Origin: Spirogloea muscicola
Taxonomy: Eukaryota > Streptophyta > Zygnematophyceae > Spirogloeales > Spirogloeaceae
Assembly (NCBI GenBank): GCA_009602725.1
Contig: WELB01000102.1
Span: 159,010-177,538, forward strand
Direction: 5' to 3'
DNA: 18,529 bases
This document shows, piece after piece, positions 9,997 through 18,377 of the stretch (positions within the stretch are counted from its first letter, which is position 1; every line of letters starts with the position of its first letter). The position numbers and the translations under genes are program-made. The notes under the pieces are model-generated. The model saw nothing but the letters and a program-made list of their open reading frames with translations, had not been told where the DNA came from and did no database searches.

Positions 9997-12900
9997 TTAT
10001 CGTTTGCGCGGCTTCTTGCTCATAGCGTACATCCGCTTGGCGAGCCGCTTGCGCGCCGCACCCACCGGCTGGAACCTCGCGAGCCGCTGCCGTCTGACAT
10101 CTGGGTCGGCCCACCCCCGGCCCCACTCTGCTGTCGCTTCGCCGCTGCCGCCATTGCCAAGGCCAGCACACCGTCGGGTCTGCCGCCTTTGGCTGCCGCC
10201 TTCTCCTCCCTCTTCTTCTCCCTCTTCCTGCACTTGGGTTTGTTCCTCCCACTGCCTGGCGGCTGCCAACATGTCGCCTTCGGGATGCACAAGCAGCGCA
10301 TCGCCAAGAACTCGACTTACCGCACTTGGGTCTAGATCAGAGCTTGTCGCTTGTGCTGCGGTGTCATGGTGGGCTCGGAGGAAGGCCAGGCCCGCTTCCG
10401 TGGCTTCGGCATGTCTCATGCCAGAGACACGTGCCGTGAAGCTGCCGCCCTGGCCAAGGTGGCAAGCAAGCTGCCTCTGTTACCAATTGCCACTCATCTA
10501 CATAGCATGGCATCTGGAGCTTGCTCAACCCTTAAGGTATTGATGTTAAGATGTTGATTGACTGAAGCATGTAGTAGTTTTGAGGACAAATGACATTCTT
10601 GAAAACACGCATCTGGGGGGCCTCCACACACCTGCTCTCTCAACAAGCCTCTGTCACAGAGGATCCGCGCAAGACCTCTCCGATACAGCGGCGTTTCCTT
10701 TGGGCCCTGAACATCAGCTTGTAAAAAGAGGCGGTGTTATCATGTGATGTTTCAGGAGTCTAACATGAAGTTGCACATGCTACAATGGAGTTGAGCATAT
10801 CAGCTTTGCACAACTGACAGTCATAATGTACCTGAGCGACACCCCTTGCTGCTCTAGCTAGACAGTTGGTCGCTCCTTGAGAGCAGCTGCTTATGAGGCT
10901 GACGGCGTCCGCAGTCACATCCTCTAAAGTAGGAGTTCCGCCGGTGCACACGTCGCACCTGACATTGATAATAAACTTGTTCTTTTCAATTGTTACTCGC
11001 CTCTGAGCTCTATCCTCTTCTCCATCAGTAAGAAGAAAATGGCTTCACTGTCAATCGACACCTGTTATCGAAAAGTAGCTGGAACACCGCTGGCCATTTA
11101 GAAGGGAGCCCAGGTTAGGGGGCAGCCAGAGATTGAATAATAAGTTGTGCTAGATCAAGTTGTTTGAGGATGGTTTCCCATTCGGACACCACATTTAGGG
11201 ATTGCTCAAAAACGTGCTATTTTGACAATATGTAAATGGCATGGCTACTCACATGTTACACACTCGCGTCTGCAGCTCCTCGCCGAAGTAGCTGAGCAGT
11301 ATCCGCGCCCGGCACTTGCTGGTTGTTACTCCGTACCTGGAGCAAGTGCTAATTCTTCAGAGCTACTTCATCAGCTAGTAGCTGTGAAGCTGAATGCTTG
11401 TCACTATAAGCACATCATGATAAACGTAAATGCAAGAGCTGGCAGGTTCAACAGTGCTTTTCAGCAAACGAGCTATTGCCACTAATTACACAGAAATTTC
11501 AAACTCGTAATCCGGCACTCAGTCATCATCCAGCCCTGTAAGCTCAGGTATGCTAAACCTTGTCACTGAGTTGAAAGCACTACGCACAGTGTCATCTATC
11601 TAAGAGGACATTGCTGTGCGATGGCTAAGGCATAACATGGTACCGGAAGCACTCAGTGAGCATGTGCAGAGCATGCTGGGCCTGCTCCGGGCTCCGCTTG
11701 CTCGGCAGCAGCGAGGGCAGCACTGTCATGTCGCAGTACAGGACTGGCAAAAGCAGCCAATCATGAATGAATCACCAAATCAGGGAGACCCGCTCTAGCG
11801 CCTAGTCATGTTGCCACTTCTTACTATAAGCACTTGCTGTACTGAGGAGCCTGTTGCTCTGATGGAAGTATGTCAAGCACTGATGGCTGTGCAAATCTCC
11901 GCTGACATCCTGCTTACTGCAATCACAGGGGCGGCCGTCACGCCCGCCTCTGCCGGCCTCTTGGTAGTATGCCTCCAGACTCTGCAAGTAACAACCTCAA
12001 GCAGGTCAATAAATCTGATGTACTCAGGTCCAATTGATGTACTCTTGAACAGAGGATACAACTCTTGACATGATGAATAAACCAAGCCCACCATTTACAA
12101 TATTGTCTAATTAAGTAGTGCTCTACATTGTGAGATAGAACACAACTTGGAGAGTTATGTGAGCACATTCTGCAAGTGTTTTGCACCTGGGGCCAACCAT
12201 AGTGGATCACCCGTCGCACATTCGCCTTATCGATGCCCATCCCAAACGCAATCGTTGCCACCACCACCTGCTTGCTTGAAGGCCAGGCTCATTGAGCACA
12301 GAAGCACGTGAAGGACGCTAGTCAAAGAAGGAAGGAAGGACATGTGGATCAAATTATCACTTTCATCACTCCAGCATCAGCTTGCATGATAATAATTGGC
12401 TCTATGAGCCATAGTGCTGGCCCTCTGTGAGGCTCTTAAAGGGGTCAGGCTTAGATTGCAACCAAGTCAACAACTGTATTTGCGGACTTCTGTCATGTAA
12501 GGGAAGGATGTCATGAAGGACTCAGCACTCTCAGGTTGGATGGTGTAGACTGCAATGTACAACTCAAGACAGGTTCTCTTTTGGGGCCTTTGCTTGTTCA
12601 GTCCACAGTGTACGTGCAAGGCGAAACTAGGCTGTTAAGGCCAATGAGCTGTAGCTACCTGGAGGACCCCGGTCTGGAAGCTGCAGTGTACCTGCCGTAG
12701 GTGCGCCCTTGGCAGCTGCCGACTCGTCACAGCAGAGCTTGATTAAAAGGGTCAATGACTCAATAATGGGAGCCTCTAGAGCATATTAGCACCAATGAAA
12801 TGTTATGAATCTCAAGGCCCTAATTAAGTATGTGTGGAAGCCGGCGATGAGTTGGGCTGTCAGTGGCACCTTGGCATGGTAAGCGGCACACTTGATGCCC

Positions 12901-15669
12901 CGCTTGCTCAAGTAGGCCGCAAGCCGCTCCGCTTCCTTCCTTGTTGGCACATACACAATGCTCGGGCCTTCTCCTTCGGGTCTATCCACGGTCACATCAA
13001 CCAATCCTTGTGCAAACAGCACAACATTGCAAATGTTTGCTTTGCAAGTAAAATTAAACCCAACTTACTGATACTGTTACTGGCTTTGTTAATTTTGGGC
13101 TGCATTCTTGTCTGCTTTATAGGTACAGGGAATCGGAGCTTCAGATGTATAACATGCTCTTGTAACTTTGGAGGCTAAGTGAGTACCTGAAGTACTGGAA
13201 GCATAGGTAGCCCCTGGCTGAAATGTGCCAGATAAGACTGCACAAAAGTGCAGCTGTGAGGAATCAATGGAGTCAACCTGTAGTACCATTGTGCATATTG
13301 CTTTCTAGGCCGTGAACAAGATCAACTGTTAAAGCCCATCAGCATGTAAGAGCATGACTTGTGACTCAATCAAAGCACGGATCTTCTGCGTATGAGTCAA
13401 TTGTTACCTAAGGTAAGACTCTACTGTATGAGCCGTCGCAGGCAGACAAGAACTTGGTGTCATTGCTGCACACCATCAAGGTCATTGGCAGGGAGCGCCC
13501 GGTCTTCGTCAGCGTCCAACTCCAAGCATCTGCTGTCTTCGTCGTCGTCCTCGCCAGATTCACAAGCTTCAACGTTGTCGCTGTCCTCTTGCAGTGCTGT
13601 GACCGTGCCGAGATTGGCCTCGCTGGACACAGCTCCCGCGGCCCCCTGCCGCGTTCCATTACTACAGCCCAGGTAGTGTTCCCTGAGGTCACTGAAGTCG
13701 CGAGCATACGAGGCTGGCCGCTTCGTCTTGCTGTGGCGGACCTGCAACACCAGCGACCACGCTTGTCAGGGTTAGAGAACAACGTGAGCAAGTAGCGAGC
13801 GACTCGGTTGAGGCCCTTGTTGAGCTTACCAGTTTTTAACACCTATTTCATTGGAGCTAAATACCAGTTAAATCATGCATTTTCTTATAGGATGATCGAT
13901 TCTGACAGCAGAATTGAATCACAACATGATGTGAGAAAAGACTGAGACTGACAATTACAAATTGAATGTAGCTACTTTTTCAATGTGCAAGTATTCATAT
14001 GCTAATGCTGATTGCAACAAGAACTCTGGGCCTTCAGTGCACCTTGAAGGCAAGGTTGGGCCGGAAGAACGACGTGAGCACGACCACTGCACCAGGGCCC
14101 ATGCGCAGCGACGCGAGGACGTCCTCCCGCACCGTGGGCGTGGCAGTGGCGGTGAGAGCCATGACCGGGATGGGCCGGGCGCTCTTGTTGCCGAGGGCTC
14201 TCGGTGTGAAGCTCGTCTTGAGCAGCGAGAGCTTCCTAGACACACCACTTCGACTTTCAGGGCAACCCTCTACCTTATGATAATCCTTAACCGATTTTAA
14301 TTTACATGACACTGAGGACGAGAGCTTAGGCACAAGATTGTGACAAGGTTTCCCCACCATTGTAGCAGATGTTAAGGATGCCAATAATGTAAGCATGAGA
14401 TCGCTCTCAGCTGCTGTCCCTCAGGAGCCTGGCGGTGGAGCTGGATGAGAATTTTGCAGAAGAAGTGTGCGACTCAAGAGATGTGTGATTGAGACTGGTC
14501 TGATGTTGTTAACTCATTATACATTGCCTTAACTTGCTGGAAAAGCCTCCTGAAAACATGTCACCCTGAGACCTAACCCTAACCTAACCCTGAACCTCAA
14601 TCTAGAACCCTAATCCTGAGTGCGCAGATGAGACCTGTAGGCCGGGCGGAAGTCATGGCCCCACTTGGAGACGCAGTGCGCTTCGTCAACAGCAAAGAGG
14701 GCAATGCCGCGGCCACGTGCAAGCTCCTGCAGGCCCCTCACCAATCTGCAAGCACCACAAAGTGCGAACCACATAAGAATGTGGGTAAGGAAAAGGTCTC
14801 GGAAGGTACTGCTGAGATTTAATGGTCTGAGATTTAGTCTGAGAATAGGTATTTGTTTTTGGTGGTGGTAAGAGCACCGGGGGATGGTCTCGGGGCAGGC
14901 GTAGATTACGTCGTAGGCGCCGGCAATTGCCGCGGCCTCAATGGCTGCGTCAGGCTGCCCGGACCCAAGGAAGCAGGCGGCGACGCCAGCGGCGGCAAGC
15001 TTCACGCACTGGTCGTGCATGAGGGAGATGAGCGGCGACACGACAACGACGGCGGCGCCCGTCACGAGCGCCGGCAGCTGGAAGCACAGCGACTTGCCTG
15101 CGCGGACGAAAACCCACATCGAAATTGTAGTCAGGACCTGCGTAACTCACTGAATAAAGGTGATCCAGAGGTCAATGATCTGCAAATGACTAATGGCTAG
15201 TACAAATCCAATGAATGGTTGTTAGTGGTTATTAAGTACAAATCCAATCTATGGTTGTTGGGGCCAGCAGCTTACCGCTGCCAGTAGCGGCTAGCACGAA
15301 GCAGTCACGGCCAGCGGCCCAGGCGGCCAGGGCCTCACGCTGGAACGGCTTCAGCTCCTCAAAACCAAAGCGGCTTTGGAGCAACATCATCGCCGCAGCC
15401 TCCCAGCCACCGCCGCGGCTGTCAGCTGCGCTGCCTTTACTATTCGCTGATGGAATTGGCAGCAGTGGTGGCGGCTCAATGGGCAGCATCGCAGGTGCGG
15501 CTGCGCCGCAGCAGCTACCGGCGAGGAGGTAATCGATGGCGTCCTCGAGCGAGGTGCAGGCGGCAGCAGCTTCGGATGCGGGCCCAAACTCAAAACCCAT
15601 TGCTAATAGCTGCGCACGCCACGCTGCAGTCGTCGGTCCATTACTGCCAATGGCGCTGGGCGCGTCCAT
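9997..15669 (-). CDS. RECQSIM: RecQ-like DNA helicase with UBA-like N terminus and acidic insertion (RecQsim type), 14 exons
   Basis: ATP-dependent 3'-5' DNA helicase, nuclear, acting in recombination and repair. Exons in coding order: 15669-15276, 15097-14878, 14745-14635, 14235-14043, 13741-13474, 13039-12870, 12715-12659, 12267-12187, 11981-11918, 11743-11644, 11336-11262, 10958-10832, 10706-10632, 10449-9997. All junctions are GT-AG and in phase: 2,388 nt, 795 residues. Residues 17-51 form a UBA-like domain (LLAMGF, DAIDYLL). Helicase motifs: ATGSGKS 128-134, DEAH 225-228, MALTATAT 267-274, IVYVPTRK about 423-430, ATIAFGMGIDK in exon 8, and YYQEAGRGGRDG 503-514. Between motifs III and IV lies a 90-residue acidic insert (307-396, with GEDDDED). 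Cys551, 561, 579 and 582 form the zinc site. The basic C terminus contains EWGRGWADPDVRRQRL. UBA plus acidic insert points to RecQsim. The acceptor of exon 6 (AAAG) and the start of exon 14 are the weakest choices, and a further small exon at about 13.1-13.4 kb cannot be excluded. The start is the first ATG after an in-frame TGA. Confidence 0.9.
14571..14617 (+). repeat. Degenerate telomere-type repeat inside a RecQ intron
   Basis: Units ACCTAACCCTAACCTAACC, CCTGAACC, TAGAACCCTAATCC run along the plus strand. They lie in the intron between exons 3 and 4 of the RecQ-like gene, close to its donor. On the transcribed strand they read as GGTTAGGGTTAGG-like units. This tract is closer to a TTAGGG/TTAGG mix than the tract at 783-915. 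Confidence 0.65.
15199..15258 (+). repeat. 36-bp-period tandem duplication in RecQ intron 1
   Basis: AGTACAAATCCAAT followed by ATGGTTGTT occurs at 15199-15223 and again from 15235, with two differences at the GA/CT position and a period of about 36 bp. It lies wholly within the first intron of the RecQ-like gene, just inside the donor side. Confidence 0.8.
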
Positions 15670-15984
15670 GATGACCTGCCGGAGCTTAGTCTGCGCTGCC
15701 AACGTGCTTCACGTCGCTGGATCTGGAACAGTCATTGCCATGAACAGAAAGACGGGTCATCGACGATAATGAATTCCCAGGCGCCATGATGGCTGCCTGC
15801 CTCCCATGTCTCCTGCTGTCGCACCATTGCGATTATTGGGAGGGCCGGCAACTGGGTCAGTGCCACAGTTGCGGCGCGCGTTGCCCAACTCGTGGTAATC
15901 ATGGTCCTCTGCGAAAGCTTGTCGACGTGCCGCAAGTCGTAGTGACAAGCTTTGGAAGTGGTGGAAAGTGGGTAGCACATTGAA

Positions 15985-16013
15985 TTCAGGGTTTGGGGTG
16001 TAGGGTTTAGGAG
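15985..16013 (-). repeat. Short degenerate telomere-type repeat, opposite orientation
   Basis: CAGGGTTTGGGG, TGTAGGGTTTAGG read along the plus strand, so the C-rich CCCTAAA strand is the minus strand here. This is opposite to the tracts at 783-915 and 14571-14617. Only three or four imperfect units are present. Confidence 0.55.
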
Positions 16014-16161
16014 AGAATTTTAAGGTTCCGAATTGAGGTGATGGCAGTGAAGAATGGGAGGACGAGAGCAAGGTGGCGCTAGGATGAAGAAGAGAGACTT
16101 TCGTGTATTTCTTAAGCATATAATGATGACAATGGCAAGCCCGTCTGATGACGTACATTAC

Positions 16162-16283
16162 CCACTGTCAATTTGACTTGCTCAGGAACACCGGTCAAGC
16201 ACATGAGGTCGCTTGTCAATGCCTGAATACCGGACGGCACATTCAAAGCCCTTCTGCCACCAACTAGAGCTCGCCCAGCTTTT
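16162..16283 (-). other. Orphan exon-like segment
   Basis: On the minus strand an acceptor-like CACCAG at 16289-16284 precedes about 40 open codons containing GRALVGGRRALNVPSG, then ALTSDLMCLTGVPEQ, ending at a donor-like GGTAAT. Residue use looks more protein-like than neighbouring shadows, and the piece is bounded by plausible splice signals. I do not recognise the family and can find no partner exons, so it may be a relic exon, part of a gene I cannot assemble, or chance. Confidence 0.25.
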
Positions 16284-16728
16284 CTGGTGCAAAGCATGAG
16301 CCTGAGCACCCAGCAAACAGGCCGACACACGATGGCGCAAGAACGACAGTCATGCAGCTGGCAAGTTCATCTCGGCCGGAAGCACACCTTCACGTCGTGC
16401 ATAGTCTAAATTGGCAATATTTTGAAGGAGTGTATGTCGAAGACTTCTATAGCAATGTCTTTCAGACCTTGTCCATTCTTTGGGCTGGCCTCTCACAGCC
16501 ACTGCTATCAATTTGGAATAGCTGTTTCTCAATATAGCCAGATGTATAGACTGCAGCTGGCCGGAGCTGATCTCTGGGGGTGGTTGATTAATGAAGATGA
16601 GGGGGATAGGAAGCTGTTGCTATCGTATCCATCCGTTGAAAGACGAGTTCTTTACCCTTGCCCCATTTTGGCGCTTTTCCTCTGTACAACCCCTACTCAC
16701 GCCATTCTCCGCCCTCGCCCAAGCTTCT

Positions 16729-17143
16729 GATAGAGGCGCACAATCCAGACTGGTTACGGCAGTGGAAGATGAGCGCCGCAGAAGGTTGAGGAGGCTGCCA
16801 AAGATTTACAACAATCCAAGGAGTCTGGCAAGACTAACTTCTCTCGCCACACCTAGCGCCACCAACTGGATCACCTCACACGCCATTGCCAACGCCTTCA
16901 GCATCAGCTTTAAGGCCTTTCGGACGTTGCTTCAAGTCTTCCTCGGCCTCCCACCTAATTGCCTGATTGGAGTGCGCTAGTGTGAGTGTGGCTTCCGGGC
17001 AGAGGGTGCTGAGCTCGCCGCTCACATGCTGCGATACCCTACTGGACCAGAAGTGGTGGGCATCCACAACCTCCTCCGCGCTGCCTTGGCGAGTTTGATG
17101 CACGACGCCAATGCCATGCAGTCGTGGAACAACATCATGCCAG
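16729..17143 (+). pseudogene. Decayed non-LTR retrotransposon 3' end, relic 1
   Basis: One frame encodes a piece typical of the far C-terminal part of algal non-LTR retrotransposon polyproteins. It has an FRTLLQVFLGLPP segment, then a zinc-finger-like CECG...H...Y stretch, then a GIHNLLRAALASLM helix. It aligns by eye with relic 2 (FRCAVHRLLGLPPP, CECG...H...C, AAHDRLRDAM). It is dead in two visible ways: a TAG stop at 16978-16980 stands where relic 2 has a CAA codon, and the last finger Cys is Tyr. It ends against the dispersed repeat at 17145. No reverse transcriptase core lies within the window. Confidence 0.7.
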
Positions 17144-17144
17144 C

Positions 17145-17214
17145 AAGCCAGCCCAAAAAGAATGGACAATGTCCAAAGCCAAAGAAAGAGGTGCCGGAAT
17201 AGGACTACACTACC
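17145..17214 (+). repeat. Dispersed repeat, 3' part only
   Basis: These 70 bases match 3167-3236 in the same orientation with about six differences, roughly 14 kb away. The left half of the full repeat (GTGCTCGCC...GGGGCTGG) is missing, and relic 1 sequence abuts directly at CCAGCAAGCCAGCCC. Confidence 0.8.
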
Positions 17215-17358
17215 AAACACGACAGCGCACTAGGGAAGCTCAGTACCCGCGAGTGAGCAACATCAGGTCGGAGTAGCTCGTGGCAGGAAAGGAGGCACTC
17301 TGCCGAGACCCAGAGGCGGCGGCCAGAGCACGGCCTGCTCGCGTGTGGACGGCGCGCG

Positions 17359-18103
17359 CAAGGGAGCGTTGGAACGACACTGCCATGTCTTCCGCGCGAC
17401 GCCCTCACCCTCCCGGACGAGGTATTCCGATGTGCCGTCCACCGCCTCCTAGGCCTACCGCCGCCATGTCTCCAGGGTGTGCGTCAATGTGAGTGTGGCG
17501 AGCGCGGGGCCGAGCCTGGAGAGCTGGCTGCTCATGATCTGCGCTGTTCCCACGGCGGAGAGCGGACAGCGGCCCACGACCGCCTCCGCGACGCGATGCA
17601 TGGCATCCTGTTGGAGGCGGGCAACGGAGCACTCCGGCATCATGCTGGTCCAGGAAAGGGCCGACGGTCTCCACGCCCGGCGTGTAGACCTGGTGGCCAC
17701 CCCACAGGCCGGCGGGCCACGTCTTCTCCTGGACGTGGTGACCACTGATGCCTACGACCGCTCACACCCAGCTCAATGTGCCACCAAGGCTGGGTATGCG
17801 GTCGCCTGCGCTGCTCGGGCCAAAGAGCTGAAGTACGCAGATCATCCGCGGGAAGACGAGTTCTTTCCGTTGGCCATCGACACACGTGGGGCGCTGGGCG
17901 CTCGGTGGCTCGAGTTGCTCACCCAGCTCGCCCGCCACACTGTCGCCCGCCGCTTCCATGGGGAGCCGGTCGACTTTCCTGCAGTCGGGTCGCTGGCGCA
18001 AGTATCGAATGCGCCTGGCCGTCTCGCTGCAGAGGTCTATGGCCCGGGCGTTGCACCTTCGTGCCGGCAGAGCCCTCGCTGCTGCCTCTGGCTCTGGCCA
18101 GGG
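17359..18103 (+). pseudogene. Decayed non-LTR retrotransposon 3' end, relic 2, twice frameshifted
   Basis: Reading begins in one frame with TLPDEVFRCAVHRLLGLPPP and a zinc finger CECG...H...C (17488 onward) followed by AAHDRLRDAM. Near 17625-17660 homology shifts to the next frame, with RVDLV (17681 onward) and LLLDVVTTDAY. The acidic residues Asp(17687) and Asp(17732) are 14 residues apart. It shifts again near 17975-18005 to a third frame with KYRMRLAVSLQR. In non-LTR elements of the R2-like clades, a CCHC finger followed by (R/K)-P-D-x12-14-D/E marks a restriction-like endonuclease. RVD-x14-D resembles this, but Pro is missing and the assignment is tentative. The long 266-residue frame across 17477-18277 is a composite, not one protein. 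Coding homology stops at GGCCAGGG (18096-18103), where a small repeat interrupts it. Confidence 0.75.
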
Positions 18104-18143
18104 CTGGCTTTTCCAGCCCCTATTCTCAATGGGCGAGCACTTC

Positions 18144-18172
18144 CTTCCGCATGCGCCAGGCGCATGCGGAAG
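18144..18172. repeat. Perfect 14-bp palindrome with one-base centre
   Basis: CTTCCGCATGCGCC at 18144-18157 is followed by A and then its exact reverse complement at 18159-18172. It lies in the middle of the small insertion and is bracketed by a 10-bp direct repeat ATGGGCGAGC (18129-18138 and 18175-18184). Confidence 0.95.
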
Positions 18173-18257
18173 ACATGGGCGAGCGAACCGGTGGAGTTGA
18201 AGCCGGGCAGCGCCCCTGGCAGACCCGAGAGAAGAGAAGGCTTCCAAAAACGAAAAG

Positions 18258-18320
18258 GAAAAGTGCTCGCCCATTGAGAATAGGGGCTGGTACAACCAGC
18301 CCGAAAAGGAATGAACAGAG
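18258..18320 (+). repeat. Dispersed hairpin repeat, right-hand copy
   Basis: Bases 18263-18290 match 3137-3164 with one difference in 28. The hairpin GGGCTGG-TACAA-CCAGCCC (18284-18302) follows, then CGAAAAGGAATGAACA, which resembles the CAAAAAGAATGGACA that follows the hairpin at 3158-3176. After that the two copies diverge. Confidence 0.8.
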
Positions 18321-18377
18321 TACGAGAAGGGGCCAGGGGAAGCGCTAAGAAACAGAAACAAAGCAGCTACGAGACAC

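Larger units (their letters stand above)
15670..16728. other. Upstream flank of the RecQ-like gene; no confident gene
   Basis: This is the probable promoter side of the minus-strand RecQ-like gene. It contains a short telomere-like tract and one exon-like piece on the minus strand, both listed separately. The remaining open frames are short, lie on both strands and have no motif I recognise. From about 16,590 the plus strand merges into the retrotransposon relic. Confidence 0.5.
18104..18330 (+). mobile_element. Candidate small hairpin-bearing (MITE-like) insertion in relic 2
   Basis: This 227-bp segment breaks the relic coding tail that continues uninterrupted in the opposing copy at 18378-18529. 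It carries perfect inverted arms of 30 bp (18113-18142 and 18261-18290). Each arm's outer end forms its own 7-bp hairpin: GGGCTGG-CTTTT-CCAGCCC at 18101-18119 and GGGCTGG-TACAA-CCAGCCC at 18284-18302. GGCCAGGG stands on both sides (18096-18103 and 18331-18338), as an 8-bp target duplication would. No protein is encoded. It may instead be two oppositely oriented copies of the dispersed repeat that landed close together. Confidence 0.5.

Noticed and set aside
10290-10350. GTAAGT within the last RecQ exon as a possible further intron donor.
   Set aside because: The frame stays open through it and encodes DALLVHPEGDML, which looks like conserved coding sequence, so no intron is needed.
10004-10557. 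Plus-strand open frames of up to 179 codons across the 3' end of the RecQ-like gene.
   Set aside because: They are the antisense of the last RecQ exon (9997-10449), whose minus-strand frame ends in the expected basic tail and joins the upstream exons in phase.
12786-12869. Read-through of RecQ exon 6 into KVPLTAQLIAGFHTYL, which superficially resembles the expected AKLPKSHLRQVH..FH segment.
   Set aside because: A better match, LPRAHLRQVHCSFQTGVLQ, is encoded by a separate 57-nt exon at 12715-12659 with clean splice sites and correct phase on both sides. The read-through frame has no usable donor in phase.
13089-13289. Minus-strand open frame considered as an extra RecQ exon between exons 5 and 6.
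   Set aside because: No conserved residues are recognisable and exons 5 and 6 already join in phase. A variable extra exon in this poorly conserved insertion cannot be fully excluded.
17477-18277. A 266-residue plus-strand open frame taken as one protein.
   Set aside because: Homology to retrotransposon tails occupies only its middle part. The true frame enters from another frame near 17640 and leaves to a third near 18000, and its end runs through the inserted hairpin repeat. It is a decayed composite.
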